Origin: Flavobacteriales bacterium
Lineage (GTDB): Bacteria; Bacteroidota; Bacteroidia; Flavobacteriales; Flavobacteriaceae
Assembly: GCA_004321735.1 (NCBI GenBank)
Contig: SGZB01000002.1
Coordinates: 1 to 64,000, forward strand
Direction: 5' to 3'
Length of the DNA stretch: 64,000 bases
The position numbers were made by a program, and so were the translations under genes. How positions within the stretch are numbered: position 1 is the stretch's first letter; the number at the start of each line of letters is the position of its first letter. A model generated the notes under the pieces. That model worked only from the letters and a program-made list of their open reading frames with translations. It ran no database searches and was not told the DNA's origin. Positions 1-8,641 of the stretch are shown piece after piece.

Positions 1-14
1 ATTCTGGAGGCTAG

Positions 15-689
15 CTAAATCGAAAGTAATTTTTTCAGATTTTCAGCATACTTAGATTTCTTAATATCATCACTTAAAGATTTATATATTGTATCCATTA
101 TCTTTTTTGATTCCTTTAAATCTGTAATCGCGATATAAGGAGATACTTCAAAATCAGAATGTCTTAATGCAAAATTAGCATTATATAAAAATTGTCTTTT
201 ATTCAAACTGATCAACATCTCATCAATTTTTGCTAAACTATCTTCATCAACTTGATTATTTACTTCAAATGATGTCTTAATAAGATCTAATTTTTGGTCA
301 TTAAATTTGCGATTGAAAGCAACATAATCTCGTAATAGGGAATCGTTTTTAGACCCCGAAACATTAATTTCATACCCAAATTTATCCAATGAAGAGACTA
401 CTTTAATCTTTTTTTGTTCAGCAAAAAAAGATAGTGTCTTGTATGAATTACCATCATTAAGAATTAGATCCACATATAAAATTTGAGGCTCAGAAAGGTT
501 ACTTTTAAATTTTACTAAATTATCACCTTTTATAAATACAGAGTCAATTATAACACCTGTACTATCATTAACTTTTGATAAAATAACTTTTCCTTTTTTT
601 AAACCTTTTATTTCAAGCTCTAATTCAAAATTATTAGTTGAGCTACATGAAATAAAAAAAACACTAAGCAGAATTAATCTTAAATACAT
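15..689 (-). CDS. DUF4369-like lipoprotein
   Basis: A 224-residue secreted protein of unknown role. The N-terminus is a short hydrophobic stretch followed by a lipobox-like FFISC (Cys15), so it is probably a lipoprotein. Residues about 22-110 are beta-rich and resemble the DUF4369 domain that precedes thioredoxin-like domains in Bacteroidota. No CxxC thioredoxin motif follows; the rest is charged and helical. It starts 25 bases after the htpG stop on the same strand, so it may be cotranscribed with htpG. The DUF4369 assignment is from general resemblance only. Confidence 0.6.
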   Translation of the reverse strand: MYLRLILLSVFFISCSSTNNFELELEIKGLKKGKVILSKVNDSTGVIIDSVFIKGDNLVKFKSNLSEPQILYVDLILNDGNSYKTLSFFAEQKKIKVVSSLDKFGYEINVSGSKNDSLLRDYVAFNRKFNDQKLDLIKTSFEVNNQVDEDSLAKIDEMLISLNKRQFLYNANFALRHSDFEVSPYIAITDLKESKKIMDTIYKSLSDDIKKSKYAENLKKLLSI

Positions 690-714
690 TTATCAAAACT
701 AATTAAAAGTATAT

Positions 715-2589
715 TTATTTGATAAGATCAAAGCTTCTTTTTATGAAATTAGTTAAATCTTGACCTTTTAAAAGATTTTGAGATAATTTAGCTAGATCTA
801 GCGATTGATTAATCAATCTTTCTCTCTTGTTTTTTGTCTTTGTATTTAGAATATTCGTTATAAGATCGCTATTAGTATTAACAACAAGATTATAGATCTC
901 AGGCATATTTCCAAACATCCCACCAACTCCAGTAGCTTGCATGTCTTTCATTCTTCTCATAAACTCAGGAAGAGTTATCATAAATGGCGGAGTATTACTG
1001 TCAGAAGCTTCAAGTTGAATTGTAAATTTTTCTTTTGGAATAATCTCCTCTAGGTATGAATTTAATGTTTCCTTTTCCTTTTCGTTAAGTTTAGAAACAT
1101 TCTCCTCTTCCTTTTTAATAAGATTTTCAATTGTATCAGAATCTACTCTTGCAAAAGAAATTTTTTCTTTCGTTGTCTCTAGTTTTTGTAATAAGTGAGA
1201 AATTATAGGAGAGTCTAAAAGTAACACTTTATATCCTTTATCTTCTGCTATTCTTATAAATGAATCTTGTTCTTTAACATTTGTAGAATAAAGTATTACT
1301 GTCTTACCATCCTTATCAGTCTGATTATCTTTGATTTCTTCAATCAGTTCATCATAAGTAAAGTATTTACTATCCGTTGTTGGATAAAGTGAGAATTTTT
1401 CAGCTTTTTCAAAGAATTTTTCTTCGCTCAACATTCCATATTCAATTATAACTTTGATGTCATTCCACTTTTCCTCAAACATTTTTCTGTCCTTTTTGAA
1501 TAAAGAATTTAATTTATCACCAACTTTTCTAGTTATATAATTAGTAATTTTTTTGACTGCAGAATCAACTTGTAAGTAACTTCTTGAAACATTAAGTGGA
1601 ATATCAGGTGAATCGATAACACCTCTCAATAGTGTTAAAAACTCAGGAACAATTCCTTCAACATTATCTGTAACAAAAACTTGATTCTGATATAGTTGGA
1701 TTTTATCCTTTTGAATATTAATATCATTAGATAATTTTGGAAAGTAAAGAATACCAGTTAAATTGAATGGATAATCTACATTTAGATGAATATTGAAAAG
1801 AGGTTCTTCAAAATTCATCGGGTATAAATCTCTATAGAATTGCTTGTAATCCTCGTCCTTTAATTCAGAAGGTTGTTTTGACCAAGCTGGTTCAGTAATA
1901 TTTATAATATCATCGACTTGTTCCTTTATTTCTTTTTTATCATCACCCTCACCTTCATTTCTAGTTATTTCTTTAGTTCCAAACTTTATAGGAATTGGCA
2001 TGAACCTATTATATTTTTTAAGTAAATCTCTTATTTTAGATTCCTCCAAATAATCTTTAGAGTCTTTAGAAATATTTAAAATTATTTCAGTTCCAACTTC
2101 TTTTTTGTTATGTTTTTTAAGAGTAAATTCCGGTGAACCATCACAAGACCAATGAATCGCACTTTCATCTTTGTATGATTTAGAAATGATTTCAACTTTA
2201 TCAGCAACCATAAATGCAGAATAAAACCCTAAACCAAAATGGCCTATAATTCCACTGTCTTTAGCAGTATCTTTATACTTTTCTAAAAATTCTTCAGCTC
2301 CTGAAAAAGCTACTTCATTAATATATTTTTTAACTTCTTCCGCAGTCATTCCAATTCCTTGGTCAATAATATGTAGTTTTTTTCCTTTTTTATCGACCTT
2401 AACTTCAATCAATGGGTTTTCTACATTAACTTTTGATTCGCCAATGTTAGATAGGTGTTTTAATTTTAGTGTTGCATCAGTTGCATTTGAAATTAACTCT
2501 CTTAAAAAAATTTCTTGATCGCTATATAAAAACTTTTTAATTAGCGGGAATATGTTTTCAACTGAAACATTGATTTTACCTTTACTCAT
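715..2589 (-). CDS. htpG: Hsp90-family chaperone HtpG
   Basis: ATP-dependent cytosolic chaperone, 624 residues, close to the usual bacterial length. The GHKL ATPase signatures are all visible: ELISNATDA at 31-39 (catalytic Glu31, Asn35), DQGIGMT at 76-82, and the glycine-rich lid motif GHFGLGFYS at 116-124. Middle and C-terminal dimerisation domains follow. The ATG start fits the family N-terminus. A possible 45-codon ORF lies directly upstream. The upstream region carries a 23-bp element shared with the hsp20 promoter, which suggests common stress control. Confidence 0.98.
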   Translation of the reverse strand: MSKGKINVSVENIFPLIKKFLYSDQEIFLRELISNATDATLKLKHLSNIGESKVNVENPLIEVKVDKKGKKLHIIDQGIGMTAEEVKKYINEVAFSGAEEFLEKYKDTAKDSGIIGHFGLGFYSAFMVADKVEIISKSYKDESAIHWSCDGSPEFTLKKHNKKEVGTEIILNISKDSKDYLEESKIRDLLKKYNRFMPIPIKFGTKEITRNEGEGDDKKEIKEQVDDIINITEPAWSKQPSELKDEDYKQFYRDLYPMNFEEPLFNIHLNVDYPFNLTGILYFPKLSNDINIQKDKIQLYQNQVFVTDNVEGIVPEFLTLLRGVIDSPDIPLNVSRSYLQVDSAVKKITNYITRKVGDKLNSLFKKDRKMFEEKWNDIKVIIEYGMLSEEKFFEKAEKFSLYPTTDSKYFTYDELIEEIKDNQTDKDGKTVILYSTNVKEQDSFIRIAEDKGYKVLLLDSPIISHLLQKLETTKEKISFARVDSDTIENLIKKEEENVSKLNEKEKETLNSYLEEIIPKEKFTIQLEASDSNTPPFMITLPEFMRRMKDMQATGVGGMFGNMPEIYNLVVNTNSDLITNILNTKTKNKRERLINQSLDLAKLSQNLLKGQDLTNFIKRSFDLIK

Positions 2590-2595
2590 AGTTTT

Positions 2596-2733
2596 TTATA
2601 TTGTTCTAAATCTTCTGTATTGATTAAACTTCATTCTTTTGGAGTTTCCCATAAATTTAGTTGAACTAACTCTATTATTAAATTCATTTCTAATTGAATT
2701 TAATTGTGAATTTCCATTATCTTGTTTATTCAT
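2596..2733 (-). CDS. Possible small basic protein (45 aa)
   Basis: ATG-to-TAA ORF of 46 codons, beginning MNKQDNGNSQLNSIRNEF and ending QYRRFRTI. The stop is six bases before the htpG ATG. It is rich in Asn, Arg and Lys and has no hydrophobic segment, so it is neither secreted nor membrane-bound. AAGGA abuts the ATG, too close for a normal Shine-Dalgarno sequence. It is the only ORF in the htpG leader, and the shared stress element lies about 45 bases upstream. I do not recognise it. It could be a real small protein, a leader ORF, or chance. Confidence 0.35.
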   Translation of the reverse strand: MNKQDNGNSQLNSIRNEFNNRVSSTKFMGNSKRMKFNQYRRFRTI

Positions 2734-2777
2734 TCCTTAATAATTATCTTGTTAAATGTTCAAATGATATACCAAAT

Positions 2778-2800
2778 ATTTTTTGATGACAAAATGACAT
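2778..2800 (-). promoter_or_regulatory. Shared chaperone-promoter element upstream of htpG
   Basis: Read on the reverse strand, 23 bases match the element upstream of hsp20 (23732-23754) at 20 positions. The core is TTGTCATC followed by an A-rich tract. Two direct TGTCAT copies (2786-2791 and 2795-2800 on the forward strand as ATGACA) lie 8 bases apart. About 45 bases separate the element from the small ORF start. It overlaps the probable fabH promoter on the other strand. Its function as a stress operator or promoter element is inferred. Confidence 0.5.
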
Positions 2801-2815
2801 TTATTTTTTATCAAT

Positions 2816-3826
2816 ATGTATAATTCAAAAATTTCAGGTCTAGGATATTATGTTCCCAACAACATTGTAACAAATGATGACCTCTCAAAAATTATGGACA
2901 CCTCCGATGATTGGATTAAGGAAAGAACAGGGATCCATCAAAGACGTTGGATTGAAAAGAATAGTGGAGATACTACTTCTATCATGGGAGTTAAAGCAGC
3001 TGAAATGGCAATTAAAAATGCTGGTATAACAAAAGACGATATTGACTTTATCGTGTTTGCGACTCTAAGTCCTGATTATTTTTTTCCAGGTGGGGGTGTG
3101 ATGATTCAAGATATGATGAATATGGGTACCATAGGGGCATTAGATGTCAGAAATCAATGTTCTGGATTTATTTATGCATTATCAACTGCTGATCAATTTA
3201 TAAAAACTGGAATGTACAAAAATATTTTAGTTATTGGATCAGAAACACATAGTCATGGATTAGATAAAACAACGAGAGGTAGAGGAGTTTCTGTAATTTT
3301 TGGAGATGGTGCTGGTGCAGTAGTGCTTTCAAGAGAGGAAAATAATTCAAAAGGAATTCTTTCAACTCATCTGCATTCAGAGGGTAAACATGCAAAAGAG
3401 CTTTCATTAATTTCACCGGGTTTAGGAACTAGATGGGTTACAGATATTGTTGAAGATAATGACCCAAATGATGAAAGCTATTACCCTTATATGAATGGTC
3501 AATTTGTTTTTAAAAATGCAGTTGTAAGATTTTATGAAGTTATTAATGAGGCCTTAAATAAAAATAATTTAACTAAAAAGAATATAAAATTGCTTGTTCC
3601 TCACCAGGCAAACCTAAGAATTTCTCAATTCATTCAAAGAAAATTTCAACTTAGTGATAATCAGGTTTATAATAATATCATGAAATATGGAAATACCACA
3701 GCAGCCTCTATACCGATTGCTTTAGCTGAAGCTCATCAGGATGGTCATATAAAGAAGAATGATATTATTTTATTAGCAGCCTTCGGAAGTGGATTCACTT
3801 GGGGAAGTGCTTTAATTAGATGGTGA
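2816..3826 (+). CDS. 3-oxoacyl-ACP synthase III family protein (FabH-like)
   Basis: A 336-residue thiolase-fold condensing enzyme. The FabH catalytic triad is in place: Cys115 (NQCSGF), His263 (VPHQANLRI) and Asn293 (YGNTTAAS). The family starts a fatty-acid chain by condensing an acyl-CoA with malonyl-ACP. This copy is not next to plsX or rpmF, where the main fabH often lies, so it may be a paralogue with another primer substrate. The 3' end overlaps the convergent symporter gene by 15 bases. A TTG-N16-TATTTTTT promoter-like pair ends just before the ATG. Confidence 0.9.
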   Translation: MYNSKISGLGYYVPNNIVTNDDLSKIMDTSDDWIKERTGIHQRRWIEKNSGDTTSIMGVKAAEMAIKNAGITKDDIDFIVFATLSPDYFFPGGGVMIQDMMNMGTIGALDVRNQCSGFIYALSTADQFIKTGMYKNILVIGSETHSHGLDKTTRGRGVSVIFGDGAGAVVLSREENNSKGILSTHLHSEGKHAKELSLISPGLGTRWVTDIVEDNDPNDESYYPYMNGQFVFKNAVVRFYEVINEALNKNNLTKKNIKLLVPHQANLRISQFIQRKFQLSDNQVYNNIMKYGNTTAASIPIALAEAHQDGHIKKNDIILLAAFGSGFTWGSALIRW

Positions 3827-5278
3827 CTTTTTAATAAAATGTAAACCAATAAATGTGATTAATCCATTAATTGGAAGTAATTCATATCCTATAATGTAAC
3901 CACCTAATAACTCTGAGGGAATTTTACTTAATAAAAACACAGCAATTACTGACAAACAGCATACAATAATAGAATATTTGTCTTTTATTTTATGCTTAGT
4001 TAATATGCCAAAAGCAAATAAACCTAACAGTGGACCGTATGTGTAACCGGCAACTGTAAGTAATCCATCAATTACATTTGTGTTTAGTAGATGTTTGTAA
4101 GAAATTATAACTAAAACTAAAATAAAACTCATTAGGATATGAGTTCTGAATCTTAGTTTTTTTTGATCATTCTCACTTTTTTCACTAATATTTAAAAAAT
4201 CTATACAAAAAGATGTTGTTAATGATGTTAGTGCACTGTCGGCACTACTGTAGGCAGCTGCAATTAGCCCAAGTAAAAAAGTAATTCCAATTAATATTCC
4301 TAAATCAGAGTTAAGTGCAATTTCTGGAAACAGTAAATCAGTATTTATATCGCCATTTAAAACCGGGATATTTATTCCGTTTTTATTTGAATATATGTAT
4401 AAAAGTGCTCCAAGTAAAAGAAATATAAACGTTACTATTGTTAAAACAAAGCTGAAAACGACCATGTTTTTTTTAGCCTCATTTAAGTTTTTACATGTCA
4501 AATTCTTTTGCATCATATCTTGATCTAGGCCAGTCATACATATAGTAATGAACATTCCTCCAATAAATGATTTTACAAAGTGATTTCTCTCAAGAAAGTT
4601 GTCAAAAACAAAAATATTTGAATAGTTTTTTAATTCCTCTGATCTAATAAAATCAGACATAGACCAACCAATTTCTTTATTAATTAAAAATATAGATAAG
4701 CCTACTGCTAAGATCATTAAGAATGTTTGTATAGTATCTGTCCATACAACTGTTTTGATTCCTCCTCTAAAAGTGTAGATCCATATTAATAGAATTGAAA
4801 AACACACAGTAATCTCAAATGGAATATTCCAGGTATCAAAAATGAATTTTTGTAAAACAATTGCAACAAGATATAATCTAAATGCTGCTCCTATTATCCT
4901 TGAAATAAAAAAGAAAAGAGCACCTGTTTTATGAGAAATAGTTCCAAGTCTGTTTCCCAAGTACTCATAAATCGATGTAACGTTGTTTTTATAATAAATT
5001 GGTAAAAGAATATAAGCAACGACAAAGTAGCCAAAGAGATACCCTAAAACAACTTGAAAGTAAGAAAAACCAGATGTTTCAACGTCACCAGGAACAGAAA
5101 TAAAAGTTATTCCTGATAAAGAAGCTCCAACCATACCAAAGGCTACAACATACCATGGAGATTGCTTATCACCAGTAAAAAAAGTTTTATTATTGCCTGA
5201 ACCTTTAGTGAGATTTGATACAATCAGTAAAACCAAAAAGTAACAAATAATTATAGATATAATTAACGTTTCTGACAT
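3812..5278 (-). CDS. Sodium:solute symporter family transporter
   Basis: A 488-residue polytopic inner-membrane protein with about 13 hydrophobic helices, the size and pattern of the SSS family. An early [11 protein letters not shown] segment and the later [15 protein letters not shown] stretch, with small residues and a Ser-Ser pair, match the family's sodium-binding helices. The substrate cannot be told; Bacteroidota members have been linked to sugars, sialic acid, amino acids and others. It stands alone in reverse orientation, and its last 15 bases overlap the 3' end of the FabH-like gene. Confidence 0.9.
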   Translation of the reverse strand: MSETLIISIIICYFLVLLIVSNLTKGSGNNKTFFTGDKQSPWYVVAFGMVGASLSGITFISVPGDVETSGFSYFQVVLGYLFGYFVVAYILLPIYYKNNVTSIYEYLGNRLGTISHKTGALFFFISRIIGAAFRLYLVAIVLQKFIFDTWNIPFEITVCFSILLIWIYTFRGGIKTVVWTDTIQTFLMILAVGLSIFLINKEIGWSMSDFIRSEELKNYSNIFVFDNFLERNHFVKSFIGGMFITICMTGLDQDMMQKNLTCKNLNEAKKNMVVFSFVLTIVTFIFLLLGALLYIYSNKNGINIPVLNGDINTDLLFPEIALNSDLGILIGITFLLGLIAAAYSSADSALTSLTTSFCIDFLNISEKSENDQKKLRFRTHILMSFILVLVIISYKHLLNTNVIDGLLTVAGYTYGPLLGLFAFGILTKHKIKDKYSIIVCCLSVIAVFLLSKIPSELLGGYIIGYELLPINGLITFIGLHFIKKSPSN

Positions 5279-5326
5279 CTAATCAATAATAGTAAATATA
5301 AGAATTTATCAAACTGTTTATTCTTC

Positions 5327-5334
5327 TATATTTG
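5327..5334 (+). promoter_or_regulatory. -7 box TATATTTG of recR
   Basis: An exact match to the Bacteroidota -7 consensus TAnnTTTG, followed by only four bases before the recR ATG at 5339. Transcription should then begin at or next to the start codon, giving a leaderless or near-leaderless mRNA. No clear -33 TTG is seen at the expected distance. Confidence 0.55.
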
Positions 5335-5338
5335 CACT

Positions 5339-5950
5339 ATGGAAATTCCTTCAAAAATTTTAGAAAATGCTGTTCATGAAATTTCTAAATTACCTGGAAT
5401 TGGAAGAAGTACTGCCCTCAGACTTGCTTTAAATATTCTTTCAAGAGAAGAAAGTGAAGTAGAGAACTTAACGTTGGCGTTAAATCAATTAAAAAAAAAT
5501 ATCAAGCTTTGCTCCAGTTGTTATAATCTATCTGATTCAGACTTATGTAGTATTTGTTCAAGCAATAAAAGAAACAAATCTGTAATTTGTGTTGTTGAAG
5601 ATATCAGAGATGTTATGGCTATTGAGAACACAAATCAATTTAATGGTTTATATCATGTATTAGGTGGTAAAATATCTCCAATTGAGGGGATTGGCCCTAA
5701 TAAGCTTAAAATTAATGAGCTAATTGAAAGAATTTCTAGAGATGAAGTAAGGGAAGTGATTTTTGCATTGAGTGCAACAATGGAAGGCGATACAACCAGT
5801 TATTTTATTTTCAAAAAAATTAAATTTGAAAATATTAGTTTTAGTACAATATCTAGAGGAATTTCTGTAGGAGATGATCTGCAATATGCTGATGAAATTA
5901 CCTTAGGCAAAAGTATTATTAACAGAATACCATATAATCAAAGCAATTAG
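5339..5950 (+). CDS. recR: Recombination mediator RecR
   Basis: Helps load RecA at gaps in the RecFOR pathway. It is 203 residues, as usual. Visible parts are the helix-hairpin-helix around KLPGIGRSTA (18-27), a four-cysteine zinc finger (Cys58, Cys61, Cys70, Cys73) and a Toprim domain beginning CVVEDIRD near 84-91. It follows a divergent gap from the symporter gene and has a -7 box four bases before the ATG. The E2 gene begins 33 bases downstream with its own -7 box. Confidence 0.97.
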   Translation: MEIPSKILENAVHEISKLPGIGRSTALRLALNILSREESEVENLTLALNQLKKNIKLCSSCYNLSDSDLCSICSSNKRNKSVICVVEDIRDVMAIENTNQFNGLYHVLGGKISPIEGIGPNKLKINELIERISRDEVREVIFALSATMEGDTTSYFIFKKIKFENISFSTISRGISVGDDLQYADEITLGKSIINRIPYNQSN

Positions 5951-5971
5951 TAATCCTAAATATATAATTGA

Positions 5972-5979
5972 TATTTTTG
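5972..5979 (+). promoter_or_regulatory. -7 box TATTTTTG of the E2 gene
   Basis: An exact TAnnTTTG match with four bases (CATA) between it and the ATG at 5984, the same spacing as in front of recR and ruvX. This predicts a leaderless transcript for the E2 gene. No -33 TTG is evident. Confidence 0.55.
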
Positions 5980-5983
5980 CATA

Positions 5984-7249
5984 ATGTCTACAAAAACAAA
6001 ATATAATTTACAGTTACCCAGAATGGGGGAAAGTGTTGATGAAGCAACCATTGTAAGTTGGTTAAAAGAGGTTGGCGATGAAATTAACGTTGATGATTTT
6101 GTTGTAGAAATTGCAACTGATAAAGTAGATTCTGAAGTTCCTAGTGATGTAAGAGGAAAACTTATTGAAAAATGTTTTGAGGTAAATGATGTTGTTAAAG
6201 TTGGTGAAACAATTTGTGTAATTGAATTAAGTGATGATGTTGAAAGAGTAGAAGAAAAAATAATTGACAATATTCCCAATATAGATTTAATTATTCCAAA
6301 GGAAGAACAAGAAAACAATACTAATTCTGAAAAAAAAGAAAATAATGATAAAAGTGAGGCCTACTTTTCCCCACTTGTTAGAAGTATTGCTAATAAAGAA
6401 AATATTTCTGACCAAGAATTAGAAAATATTGCTGGATCAGGGGAAAACAATAGACTAACCAAAAGAGATTTACTTGACTATCTAGATTCAAACAAGAAAT
6501 TAGACAATTCAAGTGCATCTAAAGTTGAATTTAATCCATCAAATCAAACATCTAGAGATTTAACAAGAATGGAGAAAGTTTTAGCTGAACATATGGTTAA
6601 TAGCAAAAAAACATCTCCTCACGTTCAATCATTTATTGAAGTTGATGTTACTGAATTATGGAATTGGAGAGAAAAAGTGAAGAATGATTTTTTTGAGAAA
6701 ACTGGTCAAAAGATTACCATTACTCATGTTATAACTAACATAGTTTCTGAACTTTTAGCAGAATTTCCTATTCTTAATTCAAGTCTAGTTAATGATAAAG
6801 TGATTATAAGAAAAGAAATTAATGTTGGAGTTGCAACCGCTTTAAAAGATGGAAATTTGATTGTTCCTGTAATTAAAAATTGTGACCAACTTAGTTTGGT
6901 TGGGATTATAAATTCCATGAACAAATTAATTCAAAATGCTAGAACAAATAATTTGAGTCCTGATGATGTTTTTGGAGGCACTTACACAATTACTAACGTT
7001 GGAGTTTTTGGAACTCTGGCAGGAACACCAATAATAAATCAGCCTCAAGTAGGTATTTTAGCAATTGGCTCAATAGAAAAAAAACCCTCAGTTATTGAAA
7101 CTAACAAAGGAGATTTTATTGGAGTAAGAAGGAAAATGATTTTATCTCATAGTTATGATCACAGAATAATCAATGGAGCTACTGGTGGTTTATTTATTAA
7201 AAGATTAAAAGAAATTTTAGAATCTTGGGATTCAAATACAATGATTTAG
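5984..7249 (+). CDS. 2-oxoacid dehydrogenase E2 (lipoyl acyltransferase)
   Basis: Dihydrolipoyl acyltransferase core subunit, 421 residues. Domains in order: one lipoyl domain (about 5-80) with the lipoylated lysine in ATDKVDS at Lys47, an E3-binding domain (about 127-167), and a catalytic acyltransferase domain from about 190. A branched-chain or general 2-oxoacid dehydrogenase is most likely. The catalytic motif reads DHRIINGA: His393 is present, but the usual aspartate two residues before Ala is Asn397. No E1 or E3 gene is adjacent. The exonuclease gene starts directly after. Confidence 0.92.
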   Translation: MSTKTKYNLQLPRMGESVDEATIVSWLKEVGDEINVDDFVVEIATDKVDSEVPSDVRGKLIEKCFEVNDVVKVGETICVIELSDDVERVEEKIIDNIPNIDLIIPKEEQENNTNSEKKENNDKSEAYFSPLVRSIANKENISDQELENIAGSGENNRLTKRDLLDYLDSNKKLDNSSASKVEFNPSNQTSRDLTRMEKVLAEHMVNSKKTSPHVQSFIEVDVTELWNWREKVKNDFFEKTGQKITITHVITNIVSELLAEFPILNSSLVNDKVIIRKEINVGVATALKDGNLIVPVIKNCDQLSLVGIINSMNKLIQNARTNNLSPDDVFGGTYTITNVGVFGTLAGTPIINQPQVGILAIGSIEKKPSVIETNKGDFIGVRRKMILSHSYDHRIINGATGGLFIKRLKEILESWDSNTMI

Positions 7250-7250
7250 T

Positions 7251-8033
7251 ATGTCCTTATCTATAAATTTAAAACGGCCAATTTGTTTTTTCGATTTAGA
7301 AACAACAGGAATTAATATAGTTAATGATAGAATTGTAGAAATTTCTATTATCAAAATTAATATTGATAATACTGAAGAGTCAAAAACTTGGCTAATAAAT
7401 CCAACGATTCCAATACCACCAATGACTTCAGCTATTCATGGTATTACTGATGAAATGGTAAAAGATAAACCAACTTTCAAAGAAACCTCAAAAGAAATTT
7501 TTGACTTTATATCCAACTGTGATCTTGCTGGATTTAATTCAAATAAATTTGATGTTCCACTTCTAGCTGAAGAATTTTTGAGGGCTGATTGTGATTTTGA
7601 TATATCTAAAATAAAATTAGTTGATGTTCAAAATATTTTTCATAAAAAAGAAAAGAGAACACTATCTGCTGCTTACAAGTTTTATTGTAATAAGGAACAC
7701 TTAAATGCTCATTCATCTATGTCTGATACTAGAGCTACTTACGAAGTTTTTTGTGCTCAAATTGATAAGTATGATGACTTAGAGAAAAATATAGATTTTT
7801 TATCTAATTTTTCGAAGCAGAAAAAGAACCTTGATTTAGCCGGATTTATTTATGAAAACAGTGATGGAAATCCTACTTTTTCTTTTGGAAAATACAAAGG
7901 AAAGGAACTTGATTTTGTAATTGATAAAGATCCTGGATATTTCAGTTGGATATTAAATGCAGATTTTCCAAGATACACTAAGAATATTCTTAATAAAATA
8001 AGATTAAGTAAAATCAACAATAAACTTTCATGA
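7251..8033 (+). CDS. DEDDh 3'-5' exonuclease with ExoX-like C-terminal domain
   Basis: A 260-residue DnaQ-superfamily nuclease. All five DEDDh residues are identifiable: Asp15 and Glu17 (FFDLETTG), Asp101 (NKFDVPLL), His154 and Asp159 (HSSMSDTR). After the nuclease domain, residues about 205-250 carry FSFGKYKGKEL and DPGYFSWIL, like the small C-terminal domain of ExoX-type exonucleases. It is probably a repair or processing exonuclease, not the Pol III epsilon proofreader. It starts one base after the E2 stop and overlaps the FAH-family gene by four bases, so it is in an operon. Confidence 0.9.
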   Translation: MSLSINLKRPICFFDLETTGINIVNDRIVEISIIKINIDNTEESKTWLINPTIPIPPMTSAIHGITDEMVKDKPTFKETSKEIFDFISNCDLAGFNSNKFDVPLLAEEFLRADCDFDISKIKLVDVQNIFHKKEKRTLSAAYKFYCNKEHLNAHSSMSDTRATYEVFCAQIDKYDDLEKNIDFLSNFSKQKKNLDLAGFIYENSDGNPTFSFGKYKGKELDFVIDKDPGYFSWILNADFPRYTKNILNKIRLSKINNKLS

Positions 8034-8641
8034 AAATTATCTGTGTTGGACAAAATTATTTAAAGCATATTGAAGAATTAAAATCTAAAAAAACTTCTTC
8101 ACCCGTAATTTTTCTAAAGCCTGATTCATCATTAATCGCTAAAAATCAACCATTTTTTATTCCAAAATTTTCAAATGAAATCCATTATGAAATAGAATTG
8201 ATTTTAAAATTTAATAGGGTAGGAAAACATATTTCAAAAGATTTTGCATATGAATACTTTGATCAAATTTCATTAGGTGTTGATTTTACAGCAAGGGACC
8301 TTCAAAAAAAACTTAAGAGTAATGGCCATCCTTGGGAAAAAGCAAAAGCATTTGACAACTCTGCCTTGATTGGTAGTTGGATTGATGTAGAAAAATTCAA
8401 AAATTTATCTAATATTAATTTTTATTTAAAGAAAAATGGTAAAGTAGTTCAATCTGGAAATTCCTCAAATATGATTTGGAAAATTGATGAATTAATTTCA
8501 GAGGTTTCAAGTTATTTTACAATAAAAATTGGAGATGTTATGTTTACCGGAACACCCGAAGGTGTTGGTAAAGTTTCAATTGATGATGTTCTTGAGGGAT
8601 ACCTTGAAGATCAAAAAGTATTTAATATCAAGATTAAGTAA
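8030..8641 (+). CDS. Fumarylacetoacetate hydrolase family protein
   Basis: A 203-residue FAH-fold protein. The conserved features are an acidic metal site around NEIHYEIELIL, the segment GVDFTARDLQ, and the C-terminal TGTPEGVGKV. Family members hydrolyse, decarboxylate or isomerise 2-oxo acids such as acylpyruvates and oxaloacetate; the substrate here cannot be read from sequence. It overlaps the upstream exonuclease by four bases (ATGA), and its final base is the first base of the cinA-type ATG, so the three genes are translationally linked. Confidence 0.9.
   Translation: MKIICVGQNYLKHIEELKSKKTSSPVIFLKPDSSLIAKNQPFFIPKFSNEIHYEIELILKFNRVGKHISKDFAYEYFDQISLGVDFTARDLQKKLKSNGHPWEKAKAFDNSALIGSWIDVEKFKNLSNINFYLKKNGKVVQSGNSSNMIWKIDELISEVSSYFTIKIGDVMFTGTPEGVGKVSIDDVLEGYLEDQKVFNIKIK

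Noticed and set aside
1-14. Short GC-richer stretch at the left edge, possibly the end of an RNA gene
   Set aside because: Too short to fold or assign; no tRNA end can be recognised.
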